From: Euwallacea fornicatus
Lineage: Eukaryota; Arthropoda; Insecta; Coleoptera; Curculionidae
Length of the DNA: 64,000 bases
NCBI RefSeq assembly: GCF_040115645.1
Contig: NC_089554.1
Coordinates: 2,914,001 to 2,978,000 of the forward strand
Reading direction: 5' to 3'
Positions 52,101-60,892 of this stretch are shown here, piece by piece (within the stretch, counting starts at the first letter, position 1; each line of letters opens with the position of its first letter). The notes beneath the pieces are model-generated. The model searched no databases. It was not told where the DNA came from and worked only from the letters and a program-made list of their open reading frames with translations. The position numbers and the translations under genes are program-made.

Positions 52101-54083
52101 TAACCAATACCATATTGTCCTTTTTCTGCTTAAGCGGTTCATTCGCGCGCTTGCGCTTATTAACGGAAAAAATTTGTATTGATATCTTCACCACCCTTTA
52201 AAGCTTGTCGGTATATTTGTAGGACACTCTGTATTTTTAATTTTTTTTGTCTAAGAAGAACCTTCTGGTTTGTTGCAGGTGATTGTTTATCCAACGAAAG
52301 AAAGCCTTCAAATCTTCGGAGCTGCTTTCATCCTACTTCTGATATGGATTGTGGCTGTCATACTAGCAATGCCCTTGTTTATTGCCAGGCACCTGCAGCA
52401 CCACGATTTACCTGGAATAGGTAGCGACATGTTCAGTCTGGATTTCTGTATAGAGAACTGGCCAATCGAACATGGACGAGCGTATTACTCAATATTCACG
52501 TTAATTTTCCAATATACTGTGCCGATAATTATTGTCTCAGTAAGTACTGCACAAACTGAACTCGTAACGTAAAAGCTAAATCGTGTTTCACTGCATAACT
52601 TTTTACGATTTACACTACAAATCTCTTGCTTTGTGTTATTTCAGAGCTGTAAAAATGACGTATGCAGCGATCTCCAACTTGTGTACACATCACTCAATAA
52701 AGTTAATTAAGGCAAACCTGTGTTTATCAGGGTTTCATGATACTGATGCTTTGTTGCAGGCAGCATACTATAGAATATCGTATAAGTTGCGCTACAGATT
52801 CCAGGCAGGTTTCGTGAGCACTGAAGACAACCTTCAGAAGAACAGAAGACAGCTGAGGGGTAGGAGGTTGCAGAGAACCAATTTGCTGCTAGGTTCCATT
52901 GCTATTATTTTCTGTATCAGCTGGCTGCCTCTGAATTTGTTTAACCTGATCGCAGACTTGTCACCCGATCCGGATAAATTCATCAGTCAACCGATGATGG
53001 TGAGTATTTGCCTGATACGTGAACTTGAATGTTAATTACACCTCATGAAAAATGGCTTTGCGTTATGAAATTGAATCACTAAAAAAGAGATGTCCAAGCA
53101 AACGTTGACTTGGGGCTTTACTGAAGAGTTGAAAATAATAATTTAAATACCGTGATCAAAAATCCAATCCTCAATAGCATACAAGCCGAGGGGCTGAATG
53201 CAACAAAACGGAAATTTATGGATGTGATTTTAAATCCGTGCAATAAATACGTTTTGTTGCATGATTATAACAGAGCTATTGATATTCAATCAATAGTTCT
53301 TTGTTGAAATAATGCTCCCCTTATTGAACCAACCATAAATGAGTTTCCTCTGGAGAAAGCTCGTTCCCACGTAATTCAATAAAAGTATGCATAACACTGC
53401 GATTGATGAAACGGTAAGAAAGTGAATTAGATTCGTTCGAGGAGAAAACAGTAAGAAGCAAATCTTGAGCTTCATTTAGATATCATAAAAAATCCCAGCG
53501 AACAACATTGAGTGTTTACTGTATGTCTTGGGATCATATGGACCGAACCCTCCTTTACCAATTATCAAAATACCACATTGAATACCGCGGTTTTGAAAGT
53601 CACGCGCATGTTATGCTTCGATTTCTATTTATTTTGAATTATGAGATATCTAGGGCACGAAAAGAGTGTTATTACATGAGCTCGCTCTATTCCATTAATA
53701 TTTTCAATTGCCCGAAGTGATCATTATTGTTTAACATATCTCTACAATGTCCTCAATCTTCCCCTAACTTCTCTTGGCAAACACTTTCTGAATAGCTTCT
53801 TCTCTTCCAGGTCTGCTACGCAATTTGCCACATGATGGGGATGTCTTCAGCATGTTCCAACCCTATTCTCTATGGATGTCTCAACGAAAATTTCTGGAAG
53901 GAATTTAAAGACATTCTGTGTATCGAAAAAGGTCTGGACGAGGTGGGCCGACCCACCCAGCGATTGTCAGTGCGTAAAAAGTGCGAAAACAACCTTTTGA
54001 AGCCGGACCTTATGACCGACGCTACCAATTACCAGCAGTGCAATACTGTCAGCACCGATTTGACTGTTTTAACAAAGTGTTAG
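30950..54083 (+). CDS. NPFR: Neuropeptide F receptor (rhodopsin-family GPCR), five coding exons
   Basis: Receptor for the insect neuropeptide F family, acting at the plasma membrane of neurons and other cells, typically through inhibitory G proteins in studied insects. Joining 30950-31135, 32683-32925, 52279-52539, 52760-52999 and 53811-54083 gives 400 residues with no stop. Landmarks: N-terminal sequons at N9 (NKT) and N17 (NRS); TM1 GN at 58-59; TM2 D87; C116, which should pair with C200; DRYQ at 140-143 ending TM3; TM4 W166; CIENWP at 200-205; TM5 P225; SWLPLN at 284-289 in TM6; NPILY at 327-331 in TM7; C347 as a possible palmitoylation site. DRYQVIVYPT, TMPLTLMEIL and HMMGMSSACSNP closely match the insect NPFR family. 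The ATG at 30950 has AAG before and G after; an in-frame ATG at 30911 is weaker. Introns are 1547, 19353, 220 and 811 bp. No defect is visible. Confidence 0.95.
31136..32682 (+). other. NPFR intron 1 (1547 bp)
   Basis: GT-AG intron, phase 0, with acceptor TCTCTTTTGCAG at 32682. I saw no transposon termini. Short frames inside (for example 31363-31572) have no domain, and the long minus-strand frame 32265-32810 partly mirrors exon 2. Confidence 0.85.
32683..32925 (+). CDS. NPFR: NPFR coding exon 2 (residues 63-143)
   Basis: Encodes the end of TM1, the first intracellular loop (RKPTMRTPRNM), TM2 with NLAVADLLLC, extracellular loop 1, C116 and TM3 to DRYQ. The donor is CAG|GTAAGT at 32926, phase 0. 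Length 81 codons exactly. Confidence 0.96.
33412..34915 (+). mobile_element. Tc1-like IR/DR element inserted in mariner copy 2
   Basis: TA at 33410-33411 and 34916-34917 flanks a 1504-bp element. The outer ends share GTGGACAAAAGTATGGA in inverted orientation (33417-33433 and about 34894-34910). Inner copies of the same motif lie at 33587-33607 (CTGGACAAAAGTATGGAGTA) and, degenerate and inverted, at 34727-34749. This gives two direct repeats per end about 165-170 bp apart, the IR/DR arrangement known from Sleeping Beauty-like Tc1 elements. It carries a Tc1-like transposase pseudogene. Confidence 0.9.
33720..34660 (+). pseudogene. Tc1-like transposase pseudogene
   Basis: Blocks in order: NQTDIAKTLKIS (first helix-turn-helix), a GRP-like linker, KFSQEYLFWPSKRSTVLFSDEAEVNIF (first aspartate, about 34122), KHGGGSIMV followed by a stop in place of WG (about 34254), FQQDNDVDHASLLAKN (second aspartate), LEWPSQWADVNSIEYIREFLKRKI (third acidic position in the E/D region) and WDELWKVLQQ. 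Stops and a frameshift near 34020 disable it. The 76-codon frame 34024-34254 is the longest intact piece; minus-strand frames here are shadows. Confidence 0.86.
36852..37100 (+). mobile_element. Single-arm copy of the foldback family
   Basis: Preceded by TA (36850-36851), it starts CAGGGTTATCAGCAATTCGATATTTTCG and runs in parallel with the arm at 3843-4090, sharing TTGAACTCATATA-like, CTTTCGCTCCTT and GATCTTCCGTATGGAAT. No second arm was found. It ends at a compact palindrome (37095-37132). Confidence 0.7.
37095..37132. repeat. 38-bp spacerless palindrome
   Basis: TACCTGAATGCAACATATA is directly followed by TATAGGTTGCATTTAGGTA, its reverse complement at 17 of 19 positions. It sits at the ragged end of the foldback copy and may be a rearrangement scar. 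Confidence 0.75.
37309..37854. mobile_element. MITE with ~110-bp inverted repeats
   Basis: TA-flanked (37307-37308, 37855-37856), 546 bp. The arms share AATAATTAAAAAATG, ATAGACCCA and GTCAAAAAC.CACCATTTT in inverted orientation. The ends read CAGGGTGTCACG and, reversed, CACAAGGTGTAA. No transposase; the minus-strand frame 37352-37612 covers one arm only. Confidence 0.82.
38007..38618 (-). mobile_element. Deletion-derivative transposon keeping only the transposase C-terminus
   Basis: TA-flanked (38005-38006, 38619-38620), 612 bp. The arms share CATGTAA.A.ATAAATGTAC and CCCATGTGTATTATGA inverted. Between them (about 38250-38470, minus strand) lies WPARSLDLTPMDFFVWGYLKRRVYW, the third-acidic-residue region of a DDE transposase, and little else. 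The architecture is the same as 10909-11795, 51375-52231 and 61156-62039, but the family differs. Confidence 0.8.
38619..40762. other. Intron 2 stretch, nothing recognised
   Basis: AT-rich with short chance frames on both strands, such as the 92-codon minus frame 39694-39972, which has no recognisable motif. No termini or repeats were seen. Confidence 0.5.
40763..41927 (+). mobile_element. Tc1-like element, 1.17 kb
   Basis: TA-flanked (40761-40762, 41928-41929). The ends are AGTAACATAG and, reversed, AGTGACATAG, and both continue with CGAACACCCAGTAAAAA and TTCGATAATATTTT. It contains an N-terminally shortened Tc1-like transposase pseudogene. Confidence 0.9.
40913..41788 (+). pseudogene. Tc1-like transposase pseudogene
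   Basis: From 40913, DRRATQFLGAWLR, STTKAIANQWFAEHGRVVGMRNIYRRIKSFRLFSYR and NHKRNRLGWSRE match the second helix-turn-helix and inter-domain region of a common Tc1-like type. Further on are NITAQRFI, a degenerate FQPDSSH in place of QQDNARPH, and LPWPPRFPDLSPIEHA with the final glutamate of the DDE triad (about 41590). The tail continues to about 41788. Frameshifts occur near 41190 and 41350, and the first aspartate block is scrambled, so it is inactive. Confidence 0.88.
41928..43980. other. Intron 2 stretch with two stacked transposon termini
   Basis: TA-CAGGGTGGTC at 43158 and TA-CAGGGTGAC at 43198 look like two left ends 40 bp apart in the same direction, but no matching right ends were found. 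The 121-codon frame 43479-43844 is hydrophobic, AT-driven and unrecognised. A short inverted pair (CAATATAGA type) lies within 43752-43822. Confidence 0.45.
44575..45096. mobile_element. Near-palindromic MITE nested in the 2.5-kb element
   Basis: TA-flanked (44573-44574, 45097-45098), 522 bp. The ends read TAGGGTGTTCAGACTTGGAGTG and, reversed, GAGGGTGTTCGGATTTGGAGTG. The inner blocks TTTTTCAAATTTCGGCCATT and AATGGCCGAAATTTGAAAAA are an exact inverted pair, so most of the element can fold on itself. No coding sequence. Confidence 0.88.
45120..46159 (+). pseudogene. DDE transposase pseudogene of the 2.5-kb element
   Basis: Blocks: IYGLENRRFLRVAAVLNDRY, HIRQLVAKFPETGSVVN (helix-turn-helix module), LDQFGLNPTLSIRQTATVKGVSRETIRTALK, MKFHSYKMQIV, a degenerate first-aspartate region, GQLFTEGNLNGAVYADMLEN, LLYFQHDGAPPHYVVPI (second aspartate, about 45840), a frameshift, RSPDLTSLDFF-like residues near 45945 and ENNENHFKHLFK before TAA at 46159. 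At least five stops or frameshifts. It belongs to the LVxKFxETGSV group rather than the DUF4817 group. Confidence 0.87.
46466..47402. other. Intron 2 spacer, nothing recognised
   Basis: AT-rich. The 68-codon minus frame at 46955-47161 has no recognisable domain. No repeats or termini were noticed. Confidence 0.5.
47532..49019 (+). mobile_element. 1.49-kb DUF4817-type transposon nested in a MITE
   Basis: Arms of about 125 bp, inverted: GTTTCCTAAATG, CTATT.TCTGAGTAAT.TTAAGAA.TTTTTGTT and GAAAAATAC. The right end is followed by TA (49020-49021); the left flank is TT. It carries one of the least damaged transposases in the window. Confidence 0.88.
47805..48872 (+). pseudogene. DUF4817-type DDE transposase pseudogene, near full length
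   Basis: ATG at 47805 opens 119 clean codons: a DUF4817-like module (FIYELADGNSLRAKQFYIERFLNRN), the LRETGTLKGSG linker and a second helix-turn-helix region with STSTRKIGMALDIS and PYHT. After a stop at 48164 the catalytic part follows with several stops or shifts: FIDEANVW (first aspartate region), NNHAWTEENP, FMHDGASVRSS (second, about 48540), WPARSPDLNPLDYLL (third, about 48645), SLRNCI and GSHFEQLL before TAG at 48872. All three acidic positions are still present. Confidence 0.9.
50210..50790 (-). mobile_element. Possible solo LTR
   Basis: A less AT-rich block, out of keeping with the intron. Read on the minus strand it starts TGTCGTCCCGTCACAGG, runs about 580 bp and near its end has AATAAACGACAC, which could be a polyadenylation signal as in an LTR. 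No coding signature of gag or pol is present. I could not find a target-site duplication, and the inner end is uncertain, so this is tentative. Confidence 0.3.
51375..52231 (+). mobile_element. Deletion-derivative transposon ending 47 bp before NPFR exon 3
   Basis: TA-flanked (51373-51374, 52232-52233), 857 bp. Arms of about 125 bp share, inverted, GGGTGGTGA, ATCAATA and TTAATAA. Inside (about 51795-52044, + strand) is only the transposase C-terminus: a degenerate PDLDTLDFFFLG block, then SIRNEEDLLVRIMAS and NGQHFEQFL before TAA. Between its right end and the exon 3 acceptor only 47 bp of other intron sequence remain. Confidence 0.85.
52279..52539 (+). CDS. NPFR: NPFR coding exon 3 (residues 144-230)
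   Basis: Encodes VIVYPTKESLQ of intracellular loop 2, TM4 (W166), extracellular loop 2 with CIENWP and C200, and TM5 to VPIIIVS. Acceptor TTTGTTGCAG; donor TCA|GTAAGT at 52540, phase 0. 87 codons. Confidence 0.96.
52540..52759 (+). other. NPFR intron 3 (220 bp)
   Basis: GT-AG, phase 0, acceptor CTTTGTTGCAG at 52759. No inserted element. Confidence 0.9.
52760..52999 (+). CDS. NPFR: NPFR coding exon 4 (residues 231-310)
   Basis: Encodes the end of TM5, a basic third intracellular loop (QKNRRQLRGRRLQRTN) and TM6 with SWLPLN, then LIADLSPD of extracellular loop 3. Donor ATG|GTGAGT at 53000, phase 0. 80 codons. Confidence 0.96.
53000..53810 (+). other. NPFR intron 4 (811 bp)
   Basis: GT-AG, phase 0, acceptor TTCTCTTCCAG at 53810. 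No transposon ends seen; short frames inside have no recognisable domain. Confidence 0.88.
53811..54083 (+). CDS. NPFR: NPFR coding exon 5 (residues 311-400) and stop
   Basis: Encodes TM7 (ICHMMGMSSACSNPILYG), helix 8 (NENFWKEFKDILC, C347 a likely lipid-anchor site) and a cytoplasmic tail rich in Ser/Thr, ending TKC and TAG at 54081-54083. The sites for kinase-driven desensitisation would lie in this tail. Confidence 0.96.
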   Translation, partial: VCYAICHMMGMSSACSNPILYGCLNENFWKEFKDILCIEKGLDEVGRPTQRLSVRKKCENNLLKPDLMTDATNYQQCNTVSTDLTVLTKC

Positions 54084-55980
54084 CGATTAAAGAAAATCGC
54101 AGCTAGGAGTCATCATGCGAGTGCTGTGAATCATATGAATTCGGCTGTTTAAGCGAATGTGTGGGCCATGCAGAGGGGACGAAAGCACGAAGGAAAGTAT
54201 CGAAAGCGACAGGAGTAGTGTAAATAGTTAAACATTTTTTTTTGGAAAAATATGTGTTTCTATCTAGTGCAGGTAATGAGCTTTAAGATAGTTAAGAATT
54301 TAAAAAACCCTGACACTTTTTAAATGTGATTTTGAGGCCCCGATTAAACGGTAAACAGGCGACAAGACTAATTCCCTGGAAAAGCCGCGGCGAATGTACC
54401 GACACATATCTTAGATCCAACGGGTTTCTGCAAACACCTTCATCAATCGTCATGCCTGACAATCTGGATCGGGATCTTTATATAAACCTTCTTTTTGGAC
54501 TAATTCGAGACAGTTGGTTTTCCAGGATTTGGAAATGCTTCACTCAAAACTAAATTTTTGTTTCTATCCACTTATTTTGCTCTTTATTCTCTCGAGGGTT
54601 TATAAAACTCTGACGAGAATTATTATGGAAAATGTGTTTCTACACTCGAGAGGAACACTTGCTTGAATCTAGAATTTTTTTTAGAGTCAGAAATGAAATC
54701 GCTTGGTTATTATTGTAATTTTTCGCAAAGAACGGAGAGTTCTGGAATCTCGAAAGTTCTGCTGATCGATTTTTTTTTGCAAATAATGCCCGAGGCAGAC
54801 ACTAAAAAAACTGTTCGTGAAATGTCAATAACGTGTACTATTTCATAGGCGGTCCCTGATTTACTGAAGCAACGAAAGAACGATTATTGCCGTAGGGTTA
54901 AAGGCTTCTTGAGTTAAGCTTCGCTAGACAAAATGGACTTTGTAAGCAAAAGCATGTCTAAAAGTCTAGTATAATAATAGTGATTATACGAGAAAGGAGT
55001 TATAGAAATTGAAGTGTTTGACATACGACAGATTAAGAAACTTTATTATTATCTGGGATCTATATTTACTACTAAACTTAAGATAAACTTCTTGAGAATA
55101 GAAGAAATTCCTATTCAAAATGATTAAACTGCTGATAACTTTCCTAAGAGCTTTTATTTCTAATTTAGCGAGAACTTTATCTCCCTCGCAAACTTTTCGA
55201 TATCCCAATAACTTGACTTCTATCTTTGATCTCAGTTCCATTATGTGCAGGGATTTTCAATAATTATTATAATATTTAAACAAAACAAATTGTGTTTAAA
55301 ACGCCGTTTTTGCAAAATCAATAGCGGATAGCCGTTTGCATTAAAAAAGTCTCACAATTGCTATATTTAGTTTATTGCTATATTTCATTCTTTAGATGCA
55401 GACTAATGGAATAAAAAATTCCACATTTTTTAAAATACTCTGTGATTGTCAGAGAAACAAAAATCTGTTAAGTAACCAAATTTGTTTACCCAGTATGGCA
55501 TTGAGAATATTTTTCCCAAGATGAGCGTTCGTCAAAAGTTCTAAAAGATTTTGTAATTCATGAAAATCCACCAATATATTGCTGATATACGAACTCCGAA
55601 AAATGACCAAAAAATGTGCCGTTTCGACTACTTTTGTAAGTAGTTTATATAAAACTAATGTCATCTAAAGTCCTCTAAAATATTGAAAATCCAGGAAATA
55701 AGGTATTTTTAATATTTAAATTTGTTCTAGTATGTCAATATATCTTAAATCTCCATCATTTGGTAATAAACATCTGTTATTTTAGTAGCTTAACATCCAT
55801 TCTGGAACCTGATAAAAATTGATAAAAATCAACATTTTGCATATGTGAGCAACAATTGTTTCCGGTTTAGATAATTGTTAACATTATGTTTATAGTAGGG
55901 CCCTTTATGTAACATTTGGAGTTAAAATCAAAATCGTAATTTTTGAATATTGCCGTTTTGAGCACTGTGATGTGCAAATG
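54084..55980. other. NPFR 3' UTR and downstream DNA
   Basis: The 3' UTR must begin at 54084, but its end is unclear. ATTAAA occurs at about 54087 and 54344 and AATAAA at 55410; none stands out as the poly(A) signal. Short frames (54326-54553, 54984-55241 and others) have no recognisable domain. Confidence 0.45.
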
Positions 55981-56279
55981 CAGGGTGCTCCAAGTTCGCA
56001 CGAATATCTGGGTATCTTCTAAGCAATAACAAATATACAATCGGTTAAATTAAGGTTATTATGCCGAATTTAATGCTCATTTGGAGCCAGCTTTAAGTTT
56101 TGAAAAGTTACGAATATTTGAAATGAAATGCAAAAAAAGGAAATATTTACGTATATACATATATATATATATATATAGATTCCCCTTTTAAATCTCAATG
56201 GACGGGTTTTTCCTTAAACTAAACGTTCCATAGAATCAAAAGTTACTTAGGGTAGTTCGTTTTGAAAAAAAACGCCCTG
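55981..56279. mobile_element. Short MITE-like element with an internal AT microsatellite
   Basis: It starts CAGGGTGCTCC and ends CGCCCTG followed by TA; the left flank is TG. The arms match only near their tips, so this may be two different decayed termini. An (AT)n run occupies about 56157-56177. Confidence 0.45.
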
Positions 56280-57728
56280 TATATATGTCTATGAGAATTA
56301 TCGACAGCTGATTGCATTATCATTTTAACCGTATCGTACATCATACATGTAAGCTCAAGAAAATGCATTTTATTTTACTCCACAGGGACAAGGCTTCAAT
56401 GAGCCCATGATATCCTTGGTTCTCCTTGGGGGTACAGTTATTATAGTATAAGGTCGCTAAATGTAAATAACAGCAGAAAACATGTAAATTCGTACCATTT
56501 TGCACATAAGTACCTTATTTATTAGATAATAATTTAAAATGTCAATATTATAGCGAAATGTTAAAATGAGATTTTTATAACGATTAAGGAATAATATCTA
56601 TTTTGTAATTTTTATATCTATTGGATAACGTAAACTATTGGATTAAATTGTTATCCAAATAGGGAAGTTTTTAGAGAAATGGTAACCAGTAAGAGTTAAT
56701 GTTTCTGATGGTGATTGTTAGATATTTGTGAGAAAGATTATGTTATTGTCAGTTCTTCAAAATTATTATTCTCGAATTTCTGCTTCAATTTTTTCCTCTC
56801 TTAATAAGATTTATTATCATAACTTTAAATAATAATTTTGAAAATAAAATCCTATCTGACCCGTTTTCCGAACTCAATACAATGCATTAAATAATCAATG
56901 ATTAGATTTGAGATACTTAACTAGAAATGATTAGTATTGGGATTAAACAGACATCAGTTTAATCAGGATAGTTCAGGTTTCACTTGTAAGATCTTAATTT
57001 ATTTCCGAAAATAACTAAAGTAGATACATCATACAGGTACAGAAATTTTCCGGAGTGCATCAATACAGTTAGCTGTTTGAAAATTGAAAACACGTGTTTT
57101 GAAACGTACGGGCTAATATGCGGAAATGCTTTTTTTGTGGTCATCATGTATATATATTTATGTATTTAAATGTTCCATGCTCATCTTAAAACATTTCGAA
57201 TAAAACGTTCATATAATAACTATTACATTTCCTATTTATATTTTAAAATTTTATTGTTCTTCCCTGAGGAAAATATTATATAATGATTGATGATATAATG
57301 ATTTTCTAAACATAACGCCCGTTAGTTTGTAAATTATTAAACTATTTTGAGTATTAGTTAATATATTGCTAGGGAATGTAAAAACATACAAGATGTATTT
57401 ATCTTCTTATAATGTATTTATTACTGGTATTTTATAATAAAAATAATATAAAACACAGCTTTTTGCATTTATTGAACAACTAAAAGTCCACCACAATATC
57501 ATCTTTTTGTTGATATTTATTGAAGAGAGGTAGGTACGATTTAATTGAATAAAACACGTAAGAGTAATAAAACATAAAAGTTTGAATAAAACTTAATACA
57601 AATAAACGATTTTTTCTATTAGAGAAGTGTCAAGGCTTCCGCTTAATTTATCATAAATTGTGAAATCTAATAAAATGTTTTAAAAACGGAAAATTTTTAG
57701 TGAGCCACAAAATCACTTTTGAGATATA
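56280..57728. other. Very AT-rich intergenic DNA, nothing recognised
   Basis: No open frame above about 60 codons, no termini and no repeat pair seen. Confidence 0.5.
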
Positions 57729-58713
57729 CAGGGTGCCCCTGAAGTAGTTGCACAATGCTTAGCCAAAAATTCCTTAATCAAAAATAAGGCGTTCCAGCTA
57801 AACTTGGCTATATAATGTATATCCAATATTGCTTCGTTTTACCGATACAGTCTGCTAAAGTTTTCAAATTAATATAGTTTTTTCAAAATAATTGCTAAAT
57901 ACTTTTATCGATTTTCACCAATTTTGAAAAAAAAAGATAATTACTACATAAACTGGCATATTTTGGCACAAGCAGGATTTTTCAATGCATGGAATTTAAA
58001 ATAACGCATGCTTCGTAAATTAACGTTTCTATTTTTGTTATCCCCCGTATGAATGACTTCAGTTGTTTTTCTTCTATAAAATTTTCGTCAGACTTACAGT
58101 TTTTTTATAAAGAAAATATTTATAATATCTTGCAATTCACTTTTGCGAAAATAATGTTAAAAAAAACGACACTATGTACAAAGTTCATATTAATTTTTTG
58201 AAACAAATTTAATTATATATTTAGGAAAACTATCAATATTTTGAAAATGTGTTATAAGAATTAAACTAAGTCAGTAGCCATTTAGAATTAAAACTTTTTT
58301 CATGTCTTGGATCCGACTAAACAGCAATGACAATTTGTAAGGTATCATGAATATTTTTTTTGTAGAGAAACTTTATGTCTGCTGAAAATTTTATAAGAGA
58401 CGGAGAAGTTTCAAAATAATTTCAGCTAATGGCAGAGAAAAAATCAAAGTTATTCATACAGGGGGTAGCAAAAATACAAACTTTTATACAGGGACCACGC
58501 GCAATTTTTAAGATTTCCGCGCTTTAAAAAAGATTCCGCTTACGTCAAAACATGCTAATTTATATAGTAACTCTATAGTGGCTAATTTTTGTAGTAACAC
58601 TGTTAGTTCCAAAATTGGTGAAAATCGATAAAAGCGTTTGGCAACTATTTGCAAAAGTCAAAATTCATTTGAGAACTTTGGTAGTGGTGTGCAGTCATTT
58701 CGCGGATACCCTG
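57729..58713. mobile_element. 985-bp palindromic MITE
   Basis: TA-flanked (57727-57728, 58714-58715). The ends read CAGGGTGCCCCTGAAGTAG and, reversed, CAGGGTATCCGCGAAATGA. The arms continue to mirror each other inward: CTTTTATCGATTTTCACCAA at about 57902 against TTGGTGAAAATCGATAAAAG at about 58614; TATCCCCCGTATGAA against its partner near 58458-58470; and AAAATTTTCGTCAGAC near the centre against 58377-58395. Almost the whole element can fold into one hairpin. No transposase. Confidence 0.85.
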
Positions 58714-60686
58714 TATACCGCATCAAAATTTAAAATGGATAAAGTGATCATTACAATACTAACTTGTTGCAGTAGGTACGTTTATAACCACACTGAATAA
58801 CATAAAAATATGCATAATTCTAAAAAGGCAAATTCCGCCTACGAATTTAGAAAAATTTTGCTTTCGTAATATTTTTTAAACATTAAAGTTAGTTCAGCTA
58901 TTCCTAAGATATTGAACCATGATATAAGCAAAAATTTTTTTTTTGTGGTTTCGAAAGACTCCAGTTATTGGTCAAGATTCTTGACAGAACGTAAATGTTT
59001 TTTTAAAAAAAAATGAGAAGAAAAGTTTTATAATGACGTGAGTAATGCCGAAATTGCGCGTTGTCTATTTCAAAAACCGATAAGGGTAACAAAACACCAC
59101 TGTAAAGGGACAGGAGCTGACTCATCGATGATAGAAACTAGTATGCTAGTATTTCTATGCTTATACTGTCAATCGTGTCAGTAAATTAAATATTCTCAAT
59201 CACTAGGGCATGAAATGTTGTCTAGAACTTTGTTCCATATCGAATAATTGACTTATAATACGAGTACGTCATAATTTAATAAGTATTAAATGTTCTAGCC
59301 GTTTTTGTCTTCGGTAGAAGACTGAATGTACCACGTTTTACTGATCTGGCCAAAAAGTTTTGTAAGTAGGAATATAATCTCGAGTATATTTTATGATACC
59401 CTTTTTGGGAATATATGTCTTCACAAATAAACTCCTAGGAAGCGATAAGCTATGAAAATGGACATTTTCTTGGCTCAGTGAACATACGAGTACATATTAA
59501 AATACGAAGAGCAATTTTTTCCACTTGAAAAAATATTCGATTCTTCTTCAGTAACGCAACTCGTGATTTCCTTTTACTCATGTGCTTGGAAGAGATGTAT
59601 TTTCTTTCAGGGAAATCTCGGCTATTTCAAATATTCGGTGAAATTTAGTATTGAAACGTTTTGAAGTGGAGCGACGAGGCATAATCTTAAACCTACTTAA
59701 TACTAAATACGTGACAAACCGCTTTGACTAGCACACTTCCAGGCAAAATGTTGGTTTGTGTCATATCGCCCATGAAGAATTACCATATTGAATCAACAAT
59801 TTCTCTTTGCCATCTACCTGGGGCATTACAATTAAGGCGGATCGGAGTAAAAATAATTGAAAATTCAGCTCGATAAAACTGAACCATCAACCGTATAAAC
59901 GAGCCAAATTAGCATAGTTTAAAAACCCGAATGGTCTGATATTAATCTACATATATACACACACAGATACGTATTCGCTTTAATTTCAAAATGGGAGCGA
60001 TTTGGAACGGTATGCCCTGGATTTCATTTTTTTCCTGTGAAGTTGAAATATGAGCTTTTTCAAATGAAAATGCAATTTGGCGGTGATAAATTTGATATGG
60101 AAAGTGTAATCAGACGTACAGCAGGTACACACAACACTCCATGCATATTTGATAGATCTTTTTGTCGTAGAATTAGAATGGATCACTACCGACTAAAGTA
60201 GCAGAGCAATTTTTTTTAATCTAGATTAAACAAAAAGCTGTTAGTGCGTGCATTAGTAAACGAACCATATATCTGCTATTATTAAATATTCATAATATGC
60301 GTCTAAACCCATATAGACTAACTGTCGTCTTATATTTTTAGCCGGAACTGATAGGCTATTGTTGTTAAGTTTAACAAAGAACGTGCAAATAAAGCTGCCC
60401 CTTATGGCTTAAGATATTGTCGAATGGCCTGGCACTAATAAAAAAATAATTAGTGCAGCAAGCGAACCAGATTACTAATTTTTACTCCATTGCATTTCAC
60501 AATGCGTTCCTGTCCATTCCTCCATTAGAGTTGATATTTTGTTTTATATATTGCGCTAGCTTGGACAGAGGGCTATTGATGCTCGGAATTGTATTGGAAG
60601 CGAGCGATGTTGGGTCTAGGGCAGTTTTGAGGGCCTTCAGATTATCATATATATTATTATATGTTATATTATTATAATATATTATA
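58714..60686. other. AT-rich intergenic DNA, nothing recognised
   Basis: Only short chance frames. No repeat pair or RNA gene seen. Confidence 0.5.
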
Positions 60687-60892
60687 CAGGGTTGCTCATA
60701 AGTGCGTCAAAGAACGATATCTCAGTAAATATAAGTTACTTTATAGTTAAATTATTTTTAAATTAATAATTTAAAAATAATTTAAATTAAATACGTGCCT
60801 TTTATTCCCCAAAAACTTTACTAAGACAAATTTCCTTCCAAAACTTATATTTACTGAGATATCGCACTTTGACGCACTAATGAGCAACCCTG
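60687..60892. mobile_element. 206-bp MITE with nearly identical arms
   Basis: TA-flanked (60685-60686, 60893-60894). The 51-bp arms 60687-60737 and 60842-60892 agree at 48 of 51 positions when reversed, starting CAGGGTTGCTCAT and including GATATCTCAGTAAATATAAG. The centre is AT-rich and itself palindromic (TTATTTTTAAATTAATAATT type). It is the best-conserved terminal repeat in the window and so probably the youngest insertion. Confidence 0.93.

Larger units (their letters stand above)
32926..52278 (+). other. NPFR intron 2 (19.35 kb, transposon-filled)
   Basis: GT-AG intron, phase 0. Recognised elements inside: 33164-35912, 36852-37100, 37309-37854, 38007-38618, 40763-41927, 43981-46465, 47403-49556, a possible solo LTR at 50210-50790 and 51375-52231, together about 59% of its length. 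The acceptor is TTTGTTGCAG at 52278 with a branch-point-like CTAAG at 52251-52255. The remaining stretches (about 38.6-40.7 and 41.9-43.9 kb and shorter gaps) are AT-rich with no recognised feature. Confidence 0.93.
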
